NCBI GenBank assembly: GCA_015493525.1
Contig: WGCY01000044.1
Coordinates: 50,982 to 114,981 of the forward strand
Source: Bacteroidales bacterium
Lineage (GTDB): Bacteria; Bacteroidota; Bacteroidia; Bacteroidales; F082
Length of the DNA: 64,000 nucleotides
Reading direction: 5' to 3'
Part shown: positions 26,012-34,360 of the stretch, in pieces
Numbering within the stretch: position 1 is the first letter of the stretch
How the letters are laid out: the number at the start of each line of letters is the position of its first letter
Position numbers and translations under genes: made by a program
Notes under the pieces: generated by a model
What the model saw: the letters and a program-made list of their open reading frames with translations, nothing else
The model's database searches: none
Told to the model about the DNA's origin: nothing

Positions 26012-26784
26012 GCGGACAAATGAAACAGATGAAAAAACAGATAGTATTGTTCCTGTTGGTGGCCTTTTCCTTGCGTGCTTTGGCCATTTCGCCTGATTCG
26101 CTGATGATGCGGGCCAATCGTGCATACGACCACCAGCAATATGATACGGCCATAAATATGTACCGGCAGGTATTGAAGCAGGGACTTGTTTCCCCGACAC
26201 TTTATTTTAATCTTGGCGATGCTTATTTTCGTCAGAAAGACATGCCCTCGGCGATTCTTTACTTTGAAAAAGCCAAAAAACTGGACCCAAACAACCCGGA
26301 TATTCAGTACAACCTGAACCTGGCCAATACCATGATTCCGGACAAGATTGTGAAAGTGCCCAAAATGTTTTTAAGACGTTGGTGGAATTACTTTTATGAG
26401 ATGTTTGATGCCAATACATGGGCTGTCCTTTCGCTGGTTTCCTTTGCCCTTTTTGTGTTGTTTGCAGGGATATTTATTTTGTCTCGCGGGCGCAGGAACA
26501 AGAAAATTTCCTTTTTTGCCGGTATGTTTATGCTGCTTGTCTCCATAGCTGTTTTCGGGCTGGCATCGCAGAAAGCTTACTATATGCGCCATCACGAAGA
26601 AGCCATAATTTTCACCCCGACTATCACGGCCAAAAGCTCGCCTACGCCCAATTCTGTTGATTTGTTCGTGCTGCATCAGGGGACCAAAGTCCGTTTGCTT
26701 GACGAGGTGGACGGATGGAAGAAAATCAGGCTGCAAAATGGCAGCATCGGCTGGCTCCCCAAGGATTCCATGAAAGAGATTTAA
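26008..26784 (+). CDS. batE: BatE, TPR and SH3-domain membrane protein
   Basis: The 258-residue protein has an N-terminal hydrophobic signal (QIVLFLLVAFSLRALA), two TPRs (NRAYDHQQYDTAINMYRQVL, LGDAYFRQKDMPSAILYFEKA), two transmembrane helices (VLSLVSFALFVLFAGIFIL and FAGMFMLLVSIAVFGLA), and a C-terminal bacterial SH3 domain (LHQGTKVRLLDEVDGWKKIRLQNGSIGWLP). The ATG overlaps the batD stop (ATGA), coupling the genes; starts at 26020 or 26029 are also possible. Last gene of the bat operon; a REP-like palindrome follows. Confidence 0.92.
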   Translation: MSGQMKQMKKQIVLFLLVAFSLRALAISPDSLMMRANRAYDHQQYDTAINMYRQVLKQGLVSPTLYFNLGDAYFRQKDMPSAILYFEKAKKLDPNNPDIQYNLNLANTMIPDKIVKVPKMFLRRWWNYFYEMFDANTWAVLSLVSFALFVLFAGIFILSRGRRNKKISFFAGMFMLLVSIAVFGLASQKAYYMRHHEEAIIFTPTITAKSSPTPNSVDLFVLHQGTKVRLLDEVDGWKKIRLQNGSIGWLPKDSMKEI

Positions 26785-26792
26785 CGCCTTAA

Positions 26793-26845
26793 TGTGCTGG
26801 TCGTGATTTGTAATCGCGACCTGAAGGAATCGGGGATTTGAAATC
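26793..26845. repeat. REP-like palindrome, copy 1
   Basis: GGTCGTGATT (26799-26808) pairs with AATCGCGACC (26812-26821) around TGT. It is followed by GAAGG and GGGATTTGAAATCC. The same string, GTGCTGGTYGTGATTTGWAATCGCGACC, recurs at 33491-33518, so this is a dispersed repeat rather than a local hairpin. Confidence 0.75.
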
Positions 26846-26855
26846 CTGTTTTTTT

Positions 26856-26863
26856 TACCTTTG
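26856..26863 (+). promoter_or_regulatory. -7 promoter box for the nucleoside phosphorylase gene
   Basis: TACCTTTG matches TAnnTTTG, 19 bp before ATG 26883. A TTTG at 26837-26840 is only 15 bp upstream and lies in the REP-like unit. Confidence 0.5.
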
Positions 26864-26882
26864 TTGAAAATTTGAAAAAACT

Positions 26883-27695
26883 ATGATGAAAAAGATAAAA
26901 GAAGCATCGGATTTTATTCGTGGCAAAGGTGTCGAAAAACCGGAAATAGGTATTATCCTCGGAACAGGGTTGGGAAGCCTGGCCGGTGACGTTCAGGTGG
27001 AAAAAAGCCTGGATTACAAAGATATCCCTCATTTCCCATTGTCAACTGTTGAATCTCATTCCGGGAAACTGATTTATGGCGAACTGGGTGGGAAAAAAGT
27101 ATTGGTCATGAGCGGTCGCTTTCATTTTTACGAAGGCTATTCATTGCAGGAAGTGACTTTCCCTGTAAGGGTAATGAAAATGCTGGGCATCAATTATCTG
27201 CTGGTTTCCAATGCGGCAGGGGCCATCAACCTCAATCTACCGAAAGCCTCGTTAATGATTATTGATGACCACATCAACATGCTGCCGGGAAATCCGCTGG
27301 TGGGCAAAAACCTTGATGAGCTGGGGCCGCGTTTTCCGGATATGAGCCGGCCTTACGACCCTGACCTCATTATCAGAATGGAACAAATTGCCGAAAAAAA
27401 CAAACTTAAGATAAGCAAAGGGGTTTATGTGGCCTGGATTGGCCCCAGCCTGGAAACACGGGCTGAATACCGGTTTATAAAAGTCATGGGAGCCGATGCC
27501 GTGGGTATGTCCACTGTTCCCGAAGTGATTGTGGCCAACCATATGGGGATGAAAGTGGCCGCTGTTTCCGTGATTACCGACCATTGTAATCCCGACAACC
27601 TGGAACCGGCCAATATCGAAAACATTATTCAAAATGCCGGACGTGCCGAAAAAGACCTGGTGTTGCTTTTTGAATCCCTCATTAGCGAATTATAA
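26883..27695 (+). CDS. purine-nucleoside phosphorylase, inosine/guanosine type
   Basis: The 270-residue enzyme cleaves inosine and guanosine with phosphate to free base and ribose 1-phosphate in salvage. It is of the trimeric PNP/MTAP class: IGIILGTGLGSLAGDV (phosphate loop), VMSGRFHFYEGYSLQEVTFPVRVMKMLG, SNAAGAINL, YVAWIGPSLETRAEYRFIKVMGADAVGMSTVPEV, and SVITDHCNP with the base-recognition region. Start could be ATG 26883 or 26886. Single-gene unit. A NupG-type nucleoside importer encoded at 14788 could feed it. Confidence 0.95.
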   Translation: MMKKIKEASDFIRGKGVEKPEIGIILGTGLGSLAGDVQVEKSLDYKDIPHFPLSTVESHSGKLIYGELGGKKVLVMSGRFHFYEGYSLQEVTFPVRVMKMLGINYLLVSNAAGAINLNLPKASLMIIDDHINMLPGNPLVGKNLDELGPRFPDMSRPYDPDLIIRMEQIAEKNKLKISKGVYVAWIGPSLETRAEYRFIKVMGADAVGMSTVPEVIVANHMGMKVAAVSVITDHCNPDNLEPANIENIIQNAGRAEKDLVLLFESLISEL

Positions 27696-27726
27696 AATCA
27701 GGGGACAGTTAGCCCTCATTTTATTC

Positions 27727-27757
27727 TTTGTTAGTTTTAAACAATTCCTTACTTTTG
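27727..27757 (+). promoter_or_regulatory. complete Bacteroidota-type promoter for the acyl-CoA ligase operon
   Basis: TTTG (27727-27730) and TACTTTTG (27750-27757) are 19 bp apart, the expected spacing of the -33/-7 consensus. Predicted transcript start is a few bases before ATG 27773. Confidence 0.75.
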
Positions 27758-27772
27758 AAGAAAAAAGATACC

Positions 27773-29440
27773 ATGTCGGAATTTGCGAAGCTTACCCTGC
27801 CGGTGTTACTTGAAACGACTGTCAAAAACCATGCACAAAGGCCTGCCGTAGCTTTTGTGGGTGAACAGCCGATTACTTACCACGATTTTCTGAAACGTGT
27901 GAAAGCGGTTTCGGCTTTGTTGGAAAAACTGGGCATTCAACCCGGCGACCGTGTGGCACTGCTGAGTGCAAACATGCCACAATGGGGAATCGCTTATTTT
28001 TCTGTCGTTACTATGGGGGCCATCGTTGTGCCGCTTCTCCCTGACTTTTCGGGCGAGGAGATTAAAAATGTACTCCGCCATTCGCGGGCAGCGGCACTTT
28101 TTGTCTCGCAGGGGCTGCTGTCTAAAATGGGTGCTTCAAAAATACATTCGCTGAAATATAAAATTGCAGTTGAAGATTTTCATGTGATAGAAGGAGAGAC
28201 AGAAGCTGTTTTTAATGAAAATGATGTTCCTGAAAAGGAATACCCCGTTGGGGAAGATGACCTCGCGGCCATTATTTATACCTCAGGGACTACCGGCAAG
28301 TCGAAAGGGGTGATGCTGACCCACAAAAATATTGCTTCCAATGCGGATAAAAGCAGTACAATTCAGGAGATTACGGACAAAGACCGTTTTTTGTCCGTCC
28401 TGCCGTTGTCCCATACCTACGAAAATACCATCGGGTTTATCCTCCCGCTTATTCATGGTGCGTGCATTTACTACCTGAAGCGGGCACCTTCGCCCTCCGT
28501 GTTGCTGCCGGCACTTCAGAAGGTTAAACCCACGTTGATGCTCACCGTCCCGCTGATTATTGAAAAGATATACCGTGCCAAGGTTTTGCCTGCTTTTATG
28601 GAAAAGAAAATGGTAAAAAAGCTTTACGGAAAACCGTTTTTCAGAAAAAAACTTAACCGGATGGCAGGGAAAAAACTGATAAAGACATTTGGCGGTGAGT
28701 TGAAATTTTTCGGTATCGGCGGGGCCAAAATCAATGAACAGGTGGAGAAATTCCTGTTGGAATCAAAATTTCCGTATGCCGTGGGATATGGCTTGACGGA
28801 GACAGCCCCGCTGCTGGCAGGGTTCGGCCCCAAAGAAGCCCGCTTACAGGCAGCCGGAAAAATACTCGAAGGGGTGGAGGTAAAAATCCATAATCCCGAT
28901 GAAACAACCGGTGAAGGGGAAGTATGGGCACGCGGCCCCAATGTGATGAAAGGCTATTACAAGGAACCTAAACTGACAGCCCAAGTGCTGACGGAAGATG
29001 GCTGGTTTCGTACCGGCGACCTCGGCATAATGAAGGAGGGGTACCTGTATCTCCGCGGACGTTCCAAAAATGTCATCATCGGGCCGGGTGGCGAAAATAT
29101 CTATCCCGAAGAAATTGAATCGGTCATCAACAATTTTAAACATGTTGTGGAATCACTGGTGATTGAAAAAAAAGGAAAACTGGTCGCTTTGGTTCAGTTT
29201 GACAAAGATGAAATTGAAAAAAAGTACAGGGAACTAAAAGAGGAAGTTTCGGATTATGTGGAGAAAACATACAATGAGCTGAGTGCCGATTTGAAAGAAT
29301 ATATTAACAGCCGGGTAGGCAAATTTTCAAAGATCCAGCAAATTATTCCACAAAATGAGGAATTCATCAAAACAGCTACAAAAAAAATAAAACGGTTTTT
29401 ATATAACGAAAAGTCAGAAGAACATGGAGAACGCGTATAA
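27773..29440 (+). CDS. long-chain fatty-acid/acyl-CoA ligase, AMP-forming
   Basis: The 555-residue enzyme belongs to the ANL superfamily and should activate a carboxylic acid, probably a long-chain fatty acid, to its CoA thioester via acyl-AMP. Visible motifs: P-loop YTSGTTGKSKG (residues 169-179), LPLSHTYENTIGFILPLIHGA, GYGLTETAPLL (A5), WFRTGDLG (A7), and GRSKNVIIGPGGENIYPEEIE (A8). ATG 27773 is preferred over the upstream TTG/ATG frame because the promoter covers 27727-27757. Its end overlaps the SDR gene by 17 bp, coupling it with fatty-acid oxidation. Exact chain-length preference is not evident. Confidence 0.9.
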   Translation: MSEFAKLTLPVLLETTVKNHAQRPAVAFVGEQPITYHDFLKRVKAVSALLEKLGIQPGDRVALLSANMPQWGIAYFSVVTMGAIVVPLLPDFSGEEIKNVLRHSRAAALFVSQGLLSKMGASKIHSLKYKIAVEDFHVIEGETEAVFNENDVPEKEYPVGEDDLAAIIYTSGTTGKSKGVMLTHKNIASNADKSSTIQEITDKDRFLSVLPLSHTYENTIGFILPLIHGACIYYLKRAPSPSVLLPALQKVKPTLMLTVPLIIEKIYRAKVLPAFMEKKMVKKLYGKPFFRKKLNRMAGKKLIKTFGGELKFFGIGGAKINEQVEKFLLESKFPYAVGYGLTETAPLLAGFGPKEARLQAAGKILEGVEVKIHNPDETTGEGEVWARGPNVMKGYYKEPKLTAQVLTEDGWFRTGDLGIMKEGYLYLRGRSKNVIIGPGGENIYPEEIESVINNFKHVVESLVIEKKGKLVALVQFDKDEIEKKYRELKEEVSDYVEKTYNELSADLKEYINSRVGKFSKIQQIIPQNEEFIKTATKKIKRFLYNEKSEEHGERV

Positions 29441-30308
29441 TATGCCTATGTTTACAACACCGGTGTTGAAAGACAGGGTTATCGTAGTAACAGGGGGCGG
29501 ATCGGGACTGGGAAAATCCATGTCCCGTTATTTTTTGCAACTCGGGGCCGGGGTGGTGATAACCTCCCGAAATATGGATAAGCTAAAAAATACCGCGCAG
29601 GAACTGGAAAATGAAACCGGTGGGAAAGTACTTTCGGTCAAATGTGATGTGCGCAATTATGATGAGGTGGAGAACATGCTTGCTGCTACGCTCAGGGAAT
29701 TTGGCAAGGTGGATGGGTTGCTAAACAATGCTGCCGGAAATTTTATCAGCCCTACCGAACGGCTGTCGGCCAACGCTTTTGACACGGTGATTGACATAGT
29801 ATTGAAAGGCAGTAAAAATTGTACGCTGGCACTGGGAAAACACTGGATAAAGTCCAAACAGGAAAAAGCCGTTGTGCTGAACATCGTAACTACCTATGCT
29901 TTTACGGGAAGTGCCTATGTGGTACCTTCGGCCACGGCCAAGGCCGGCGTGCTTGCCATGACGCGTTCGCTGGCGGTGGAATGGGCAAAATACGGTATCC
30001 GCATGAACGCCATAGCTCCCGGCCCGTTTCCCACCAAAGGTGCCTGGGACAGATTGTTGCCCGGCGACCTGAAAGAAAAGTTTGATATCCGGAAAAAAGT
30101 TCCCCTGAGACGTGTGGGCGACCATCAGGAGCTGGCTAACCTTGCTGCTTATCTTATGTCTGATTTCTCAGCTTATGTGAACGGCGAAGTGATAACCATC
30201 GATGGGGGCGAATGGCTTCAGGGTGCGGGCGAATTTAATATGCTCGAACACATTCCCCAACAAATGTGGGACATGCTGGAGGCCATGATCCGGGCGAAGA
30301 AAAAGTAA
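29424..30308 (+). CDS. SDR oxidoreductase resembling 2,4-dienoyl-CoA reductase
   Basis: The 294-residue Rossmann protein has the cofactor motif TGGGSGLG (residues 23-30) and NNAAGNFISP. The usual SDR YxxxK is replaced by SATAK (Ser-x-x-x-Lys), with a Tyr exactly 11 residues before the Ser, the catalytic arrangement known from mitochondrial/peroxisomal 2,4-dienoyl-CoA reductases. IAPGPFPTKGAW follows. Such enzymes reduce dienoyl-CoA with NADPH during oxidation of unsaturated fatty acids. Overlap with an acyl-CoA ligase supports that role. Start could also be Met7 or Met9. Confidence 0.85.
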   Translation: MENAYNMPMFTTPVLKDRVIVVTGGGSGLGKSMSRYFLQLGAGVVITSRNMDKLKNTAQELENETGGKVLSVKCDVRNYDEVENMLAATLREFGKVDGLLNNAAGNFISPTERLSANAFDTVIDIVLKGSKNCTLALGKHWIKSKQEKAVVLNIVTTYAFTGSAYVVPSATAKAGVLAMTRSLAVEWAKYGIRMNAIAPGPFPTKGAWDRLLPGDLKEKFDIRKKVPLRRVGDHQELANLAAYLMSDFSAYVNGEVITIDGGEWLQGAGEFNMLEHIPQQMWDMLEAMIRAKKK

Positions 30309-30376
30309 ACCTGAAATTGTGAAGAACTGGAGAAGCATCCTCCGGGGAAACATTCGTCAATAAAAAGAGACAAACG

Positions 30377-31525
30377 TTATACTGGTAATTTGTTTTCCAG
30401 CTTGTTTTGTAACGGTTTGGCATAAAGTGAGAGGAAAATTTTTACCAACTCTTCTTCCCTGCCCTGTAATGATTTGAGCTGTTCCAACAGCCGGGAGATT
30501 TTTTCGTCAAAGGCCTTTTCCGTATCCGCATTGTATTGTTTCCCGAATTGGCGGCTATGGTTTAAACGGTCGAATGCCAGAAAGTTGTTCGGCCAGAGGT
30601 GATAATTTTTAAATATCTCTATATCAATCACTTTTGCCACCCGTAGAAACTGTTCGTTTTTTGGAATATCAAGAGGTAACTTTTCCATTTCTTCATTCAT
30701 GCTTTTCCCTATGGCATAATGCATACGGCCTTTTTCCCCCATAACCCCGCCAAGAATACTGTTGAGGTCTTCATTTTTACTTTTTACATAGTTTTCTTTG
30801 GAGGAGATATACAGTTCTTTTACTTTTTGAATATCACAAGGCTCCCATTCATAAGAGATGCAGGCTGTTCTGATATTTAAAGGCTTCAGTTTGTCGATAA
30901 GGCTTCCTTTTCCCGACAGGCCCAACATTTTCAGTACGCCCGGGTCTGTCTGGTCATTGCCATCTTTGGCGCGCCCTTTTCGCTGGGCAATCCAGACAGG
31001 GCGTTTCTCCTCAGTGATAAGTTTGTGAATATAGGCAGAAAGACGCTGTGAATTAAGAAGCATTTCGCGGGGAGAGCCTTCCCGGAAAACGGTAATCATC
31101 CGGTTTATTTTTCCAAGATCGGTAACAAAGGGAGAAACCATCAGGTTGTCGCCCCAGGTGATGCCCAGTGAGATGTTGTAATCATTGAGCAAGGTGGCCA
31201 GAATGGAGGAATCTAACGTAATGTCGCGATGGTTTCCAATGAAAAGATGGGGGATGTCCGGCGTTATTGTATCAAACCCGGAAACACTCAGCTCCCCGGC
31301 CGTTTTTTTAACAATCTCCCAAACAAGTGGCCGCATAAAATTATGCTGAAACGCATTAATTGACTTTGAACCGGCAGCCTGTAACGTCATCTCTTCCACT
31401 TTGTCGTTACCAAAAACAAAAGAGAGAATGCTGCGAAATTCATCTTGTTTTACAATACGTTGAATGGCTTCCTGCGCTTCTTCTTCGTTATAAGGCCTTA
31501 TGTTTTCAAAATCCATCTCCTGCAT
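30377..31525 (-). CDS. 1-acyl-glycerol-3-phosphate acyltransferase-like protein
   Basis: The 382-residue protein has a PlsC-like acyltransferase domain with FIGNHRDITLDS as motif I, DNLMVSPF, and a WIAQRKGRAKDG segment corresponding to the EGTR-type phosphate-binding motif. The catalytic box reads H-x5-D rather than the classical H-x4-D, which is how I recall a Bacteroidota branch of the family, though a neighbouring Asp (HRD) could also serve. No obvious transmembrane helix. Likely acylates a phospholipid precursor, but substrate unproven. Alternative start at MDFENIRP (31516). -7 box at 31554-31561. Confidence 0.82.
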   Translation of the reverse strand: MQEMDFENIRPYNEEEAQEAIQRIVKQDEFRSILSFVFGNDKVEEMTLQAAGSKSINAFQHNFMRPLVWEIVKKTAGELSVSGFDTITPDIPHLFIGNHRDITLDSSILATLLNDYNISLGITWGDNLMVSPFVTDLGKINRMITVFREGSPREMLLNSQRLSAYIHKLITEEKRPVWIAQRKGRAKDGNDQTDPGVLKMLGLSGKGSLIDKLKPLNIRTACISYEWEPCDIQKVKELYISSKENYVKSKNEDLNSILGGVMGEKGRMHYAIGKSMNEEMEKLPLDIPKNEQFLRVAKVIDIEIFKNYHLWPNNFLAFDRLNHSRQFGKQYNADTEKAFDEKISRLLEQLKSLQGREEELVKIFLSLYAKPLQNKLENKLPV

Positions 31526-31553
31526 TTCTGTCTGTTTATTTCTGAGTTACGTG

Positions 31554-31561
31554 CAAAGATA
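31554..31561 (-). promoter_or_regulatory. -7 promoter box for the acyltransferase gene
   Basis: Minus strand reads TATCTTTG, a TAnnTTTG match 29 bp before ATG 31525. Confidence 0.45.
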
Positions 31562-31587
31562 CAAAACTCAACAAGATTTTGTCTGTC

Positions 31588-32634
31588 TTAACCCGAAAAT
31601 CCATGTATAACTTTGCGGCAGAAGGTTTTGTTGTCCATAAGATGGAGGATAAAGTTAAATAGGGGCTGACGTAATGGCCCTGCCACATGCAACAACCGCA
31701 AAAAGCGATCCTGCAACCTTTTATGATGCAAAAGGGCCTGCATGTTTTGTTCCGGGTGAGCGGGGTTTAGAATGAAACGGGCAATTTCCTCCCCCGACAC
31801 GAGTGCCGTATAAATTCCCTCTCCACTTAGTCCGAATGTGAGGCCTGCGGCTTCACCAGCCAGGAAAATATTGTTGAACCGGAACCCCTGGTAATCGTAT
31901 AAAATGGGAAAACTCTCGTAAGCCGCCTGTGAAATATCAAAGCCTTTTTCTTTTACCCAGCGGTGAAAATTTGCTTTCATCTTTTGGGGAGACAAATGAT
32001 GCGGGTCAACACCACAACCTACCGAGAGATAATCTTTATGGGGAAAAACCCAGGCATAACCCGTATGGAAATAGTTTGCGTTCAATACGACTTCAAAAGG
32101 GACATCGTTTTTCCGGCAAGGAATTTTATATTGTATGGCCATGATGTAATGCCTTGCAGGTATTTTTAGATATCTGCGTACCAATGACGATGGGCCATCA
32201 GCTCCTACCAAGAAATTGTAACCAAATGTTTTTGTCCGGTCAACTTCAACAAAATCTTTTTCTATTCTTGTAACCTGCCTGCCGGTTTGTATTTCGACGT
32301 TTTCCCGGTTGATCCGGGCCAACTGCCACTGGCCTAATATTTCTCTGTTGAGGGTAAAAAGGAAGTCTTCACCGGCATGGATATTAAAATGTCGGCGGGA
32401 AGAGGTCAAAAGGGTATGGTTTGTCGTCTTTTCAATCAGCTCCGGTGGAAAATCATAGATTTTAAAAAATTTCCGGGTTACCCCGCCGGCACATATTCTT
32501 TGGCCAATGTGTTGTTTTTTCTCCAGCAGTAACACTTTTAACCCCGATGGGGATAATATTTCGGCACATCTCAATCCGGCAGGCCCTGCACCGACTATTA
32601 TCACATCAAAATGTTTTCTCTGGGCAGGCTTCAT
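31588..32634 (-). CDS. FAD-dependent oxidoreductase, geranylgeranyl reductase family
   Basis: The 348-residue flavoprotein has an N-terminal FAD dinucleotide motif VIIVGAGPAGLRCAEIL followed by LLLEKKQHIGQRICAGGV, a central FLVGADGPSSLVRRYL, and FLAGEAAGLTFGLSGEGIYTAL near the C-terminus, the signature set of geranylgeranyl reductase-type enzymes. They reduce double bonds of isoprenoid chains or act on related lipids. The gene starts 3 bp after the rsmE stop, so it is co-transcribed with it, an association without an obvious functional link. Substrate unknown. Confidence 0.85.
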   Translation of the reverse strand: MKPAQRKHFDVIIVGAGPAGLRCAEILSPSGLKVLLLEKKQHIGQRICAGGVTRKFFKIYDFPPELIEKTTNHTLLTSSRRHFNIHAGEDFLFTLNREILGQWQLARINRENVEIQTGRQVTRIEKDFVEVDRTKTFGYNFLVGADGPSSLVRRYLKIPARHYIMAIQYKIPCRKNDVPFEVVLNANYFHTGYAWVFPHKDYLSVGCGVDPHHLSPQKMKANFHRWVKEKGFDISQAAYESFPILYDYQGFRFNNIFLAGEAAGLTFGLSGEGIYTALVSGEEIARFILNPAHPEQNMQALLHHKRLQDRFLRLLHVAGPLRQPLFNFILHLMDNKTFCRKVIHGFSG

Positions 32635-32637
32635 GTA

Positions 32638-33339
32638 TTAGTAATTCAATAAGTTAATGGTGTGGCAGGCAGCCACGGCAGCGGTTTCGGTACGTAAGCG
32701 CGAAGGTCCCAGTTTTACAGGGACAAACCCCTCTTTTTGGGCCCGGGATACTTCTTCGGGGCTGAAACCGCCTTCGGGGCCTATAAGCACCAGCGCATTT
32801 GCCCCGGGGGTATAAGCCTTTGCCAGTTCAAGGGTAACTTTAGTGTCAATATACGCGATATACTTTTCGCCTTTAAAACCGGTTTTTATAATTTCCGAAA
32901 ACGGCGTGCTGTCGTCCAGCTGCGGATGCCATGTTTTTAAAGATTGTTTTACGGCTGCTGTAATTACCCGGTTGAGGCGTTCGGGTTTGATGATTTTCCG
33001 TTCGGAGTGTTCGCTGATAAAAGGGGTTATGCGGTCCACACCGATTTCGGTGGCTTTTTCCAAAAACCATTCGTAGCGGCTGATGTTCTTGGTAGGGGCA
33101 ACAGCCATTTGCAGGAAAAAGTTTCGCCGGTCATGGCCTTTCTCTGTCTTTAGGATTTCGACCGAACAGCCCCTTGGGTTGTCATCAATAATCCGGCAGG
33201 TAAATAAATGACCTTTCCCATCTGTAAAATGAATTTCATCGCCCTTTTTCATGCGAAACACTTTGATGATGTGTTTTGATTCTTCTGCATTCAGCTGAAA
33301 AACAGGCGGGGCGATGTCGGGGGCATAAAACAGGTTCAT
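32638..33339 (-). CDS. rsmE: 16S rRNA (uracil-1498-N3)-methyltransferase
   Basis: The 233-residue SPOUT-class enzyme methylates U1498 of 16S rRNA using S-adenosylmethionine. The N-terminal PUA-like domain includes ESKHIIKVFRMKKGDEIHFTDGKG; the knotted C-terminal domain includes VLIGPEGGFSPEEV and KLGPSRLRTETAAVAA, the SAM-binding knot. A -7 box lies at 33376-33383. It forms an operon with the flavoprotein gene 3 bp downstream. Confidence 0.96.
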   Translation of the reverse strand: MNLFYAPDIAPPVFQLNAEESKHIIKVFRMKKGDEIHFTDGKGHLFTCRIIDDNPRGCSVEILKTEKGHDRRNFFLQMAVAPTKNISRYEWFLEKATEIGVDRITPFISEHSERKIIKPERLNRVITAAVKQSLKTWHPQLDDSTPFSEIIKTGFKGEKYIAYIDTKVTLELAKAYTPGANALVLIGPEGGFSPEEVSRAQKEGFVPVKLGPSRLRTETAAVAACHTINLLNY

Positions 33340-33375
33340 GGGGCGGCGATTGTTTGAGAAAAATCTTTACAAAAG

Positions 33376-33383
33376 CAAAAATA
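33376..33383 (-). promoter_or_regulatory. -7 promoter box for rsmE
   Basis: Minus strand reads TATTTTTG, a TAnnTTTG match 36 bp before ATG 33339. Confidence 0.45.
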
Positions 33384-33490
33384 AAGAAAAAGGAACTAAT
33401 GTTACCGGGAATGACTTATTTCGGAGATTGGGTACCGGCTTGTGTTGGTAAAAAAGTCTTTGGAAAGAAATTTCCGGGAATAAATTCTTT

Positions 33491-33612
33491 GTGCTGGTTG
33501 TGATTTGAAATCGCGACCGGGAAGGTTCCGGGATTTTTTATCCGGCCAGTTTGTAGGATTGCAAATCCTTGGGCTCTATAACATTCGGGTTGCAAACCCG
33601 AATGAGCACGGG
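33491..33612. repeat. REP-like palindrome cluster, copy 2
   Basis: Three palindromic units in a row: GTGATTTGAAATCGC (shared with 26793-26845), AGGATT-GCA-AATCCT (33555-33569), and ATTCGGGTT-GCA-AACCCGAAT (33583-33603, 9-bp perfect arms). The second and third recur at 34361-34430. Short loops of three bases and dispersed copies are typical of REP elements. No gene. Confidence 0.8.
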
Positions 33613-33637
33613 CAAATTCAGGTGTTTTGCATTGCCC

Positions 33638-34288
33638 CTAATCTTCTCCCTTCCTGAAAAAGCGAAACAACTGCTCCGCTTTTTTCTTTCCAATGCCTTC
33701 AACTTCTGATAATGTAGCTGTATCAGCACGGATGATTTTTTCAATCGTGGTGAAATGCCCTAAAAGTTTGTATGCCAGCACAGGTCCTACACCGGGAAGC
33801 CCCTGAACGAAGTAGTGTTGTTGGTTTTGTCTTTTTTTTGGCTTTTTACCGTTTTTGCGAACGAAATAAAGTGTATTTAGCTCCTGTTTCGCAGCCATGA
33901 CAATGATGTCTGCGGTATCTTCTTTTCCCGATGACTTGATAACCGGGATTTGCCAAGAGAGATTTATGGACAACAGCGCGCCTTTTATGGCTGTGGGAGC
34001 GATGTGGTGCGCTGTTTTGTACGGGTTTCCTTCCACAATAAACAAAGGGATCATTCCGGTTTCCCGAAGCCTGGCACATTGGGCGAACAGCCGCCCGTCC
34101 AGGAGCGATTGTACAAAATCCTCTTTTGTTTTTCTTTCGATAATGATTTCATCGTTGATCATATAATCGCCAACGGATAATTGTGCCATTTGGAGATGGG
34201 CAAAACGGTTCAGGAGCAGGCCGGGAATGCCGGAGCTTTTTTCGCGGTTGTCGGCGGTGAGGGGAATGGCTATTTTGTCAGGTTTCAT
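33638..34288 (-). CDS. XPF/Mus81-type ERCC4-domain nuclease with HhH domain
   Basis: The 216-residue protein has an ERCC4 nuclease domain with ADNREKSS near residues 13-20 and the catalytic ERKTKEDF (ERKxxxD) near residue 51, then a C-terminal tandem helix-hairpin-helix region (QGLPGVGPVLAYKLLGHF; LSEVEGIGKKKAEQLFRFF). This is the domain order of archaeal Hef C-termini and eukaryotic XPF/Mus81, enzymes that cut branched or flap DNA. No helicase part is attached. Single gene flanked on both sides by REP-like palindromes, with a -7 box at 34322-34329. Likely acts in repair of branched DNA; this is inferred from family only. Confidence 0.88.
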   Translation of the reverse strand: MKPDKIAIPLTADNREKSSGIPGLLLNRFAHLQMAQLSVGDYMINDEIIIERKTKEDFVQSLLDGRLFAQCARLRETGMIPLFIVEGNPYKTAHHIAPTAIKGALLSINLSWQIPVIKSSGKEDTADIIVMAAKQELNTLYFVRKNGKKPKKRQNQQHYFVQGLPGVGPVLAYKLLGHFTTIEKIIRADTATLSEVEGIGKKKAEQLFRFFRKGED

Positions 34289-34321
34289 TGCTGATTGAGA
34301 TGGGTAGGAAAAGTTTCATTT

Positions 34322-34329
34322 CAAAAATA
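34322..34329 (-). promoter_or_regulatory. -7 promoter box for the ERCC4 nuclease gene
   Basis: Minus strand reads TATTTTTG, a TAnnTTTG match 33 bp before ATG 34288. Confidence 0.45.
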
Positions 34330-34360
34330 GGAAAAATTATTGGACTTTGCCTTGGGAAAT

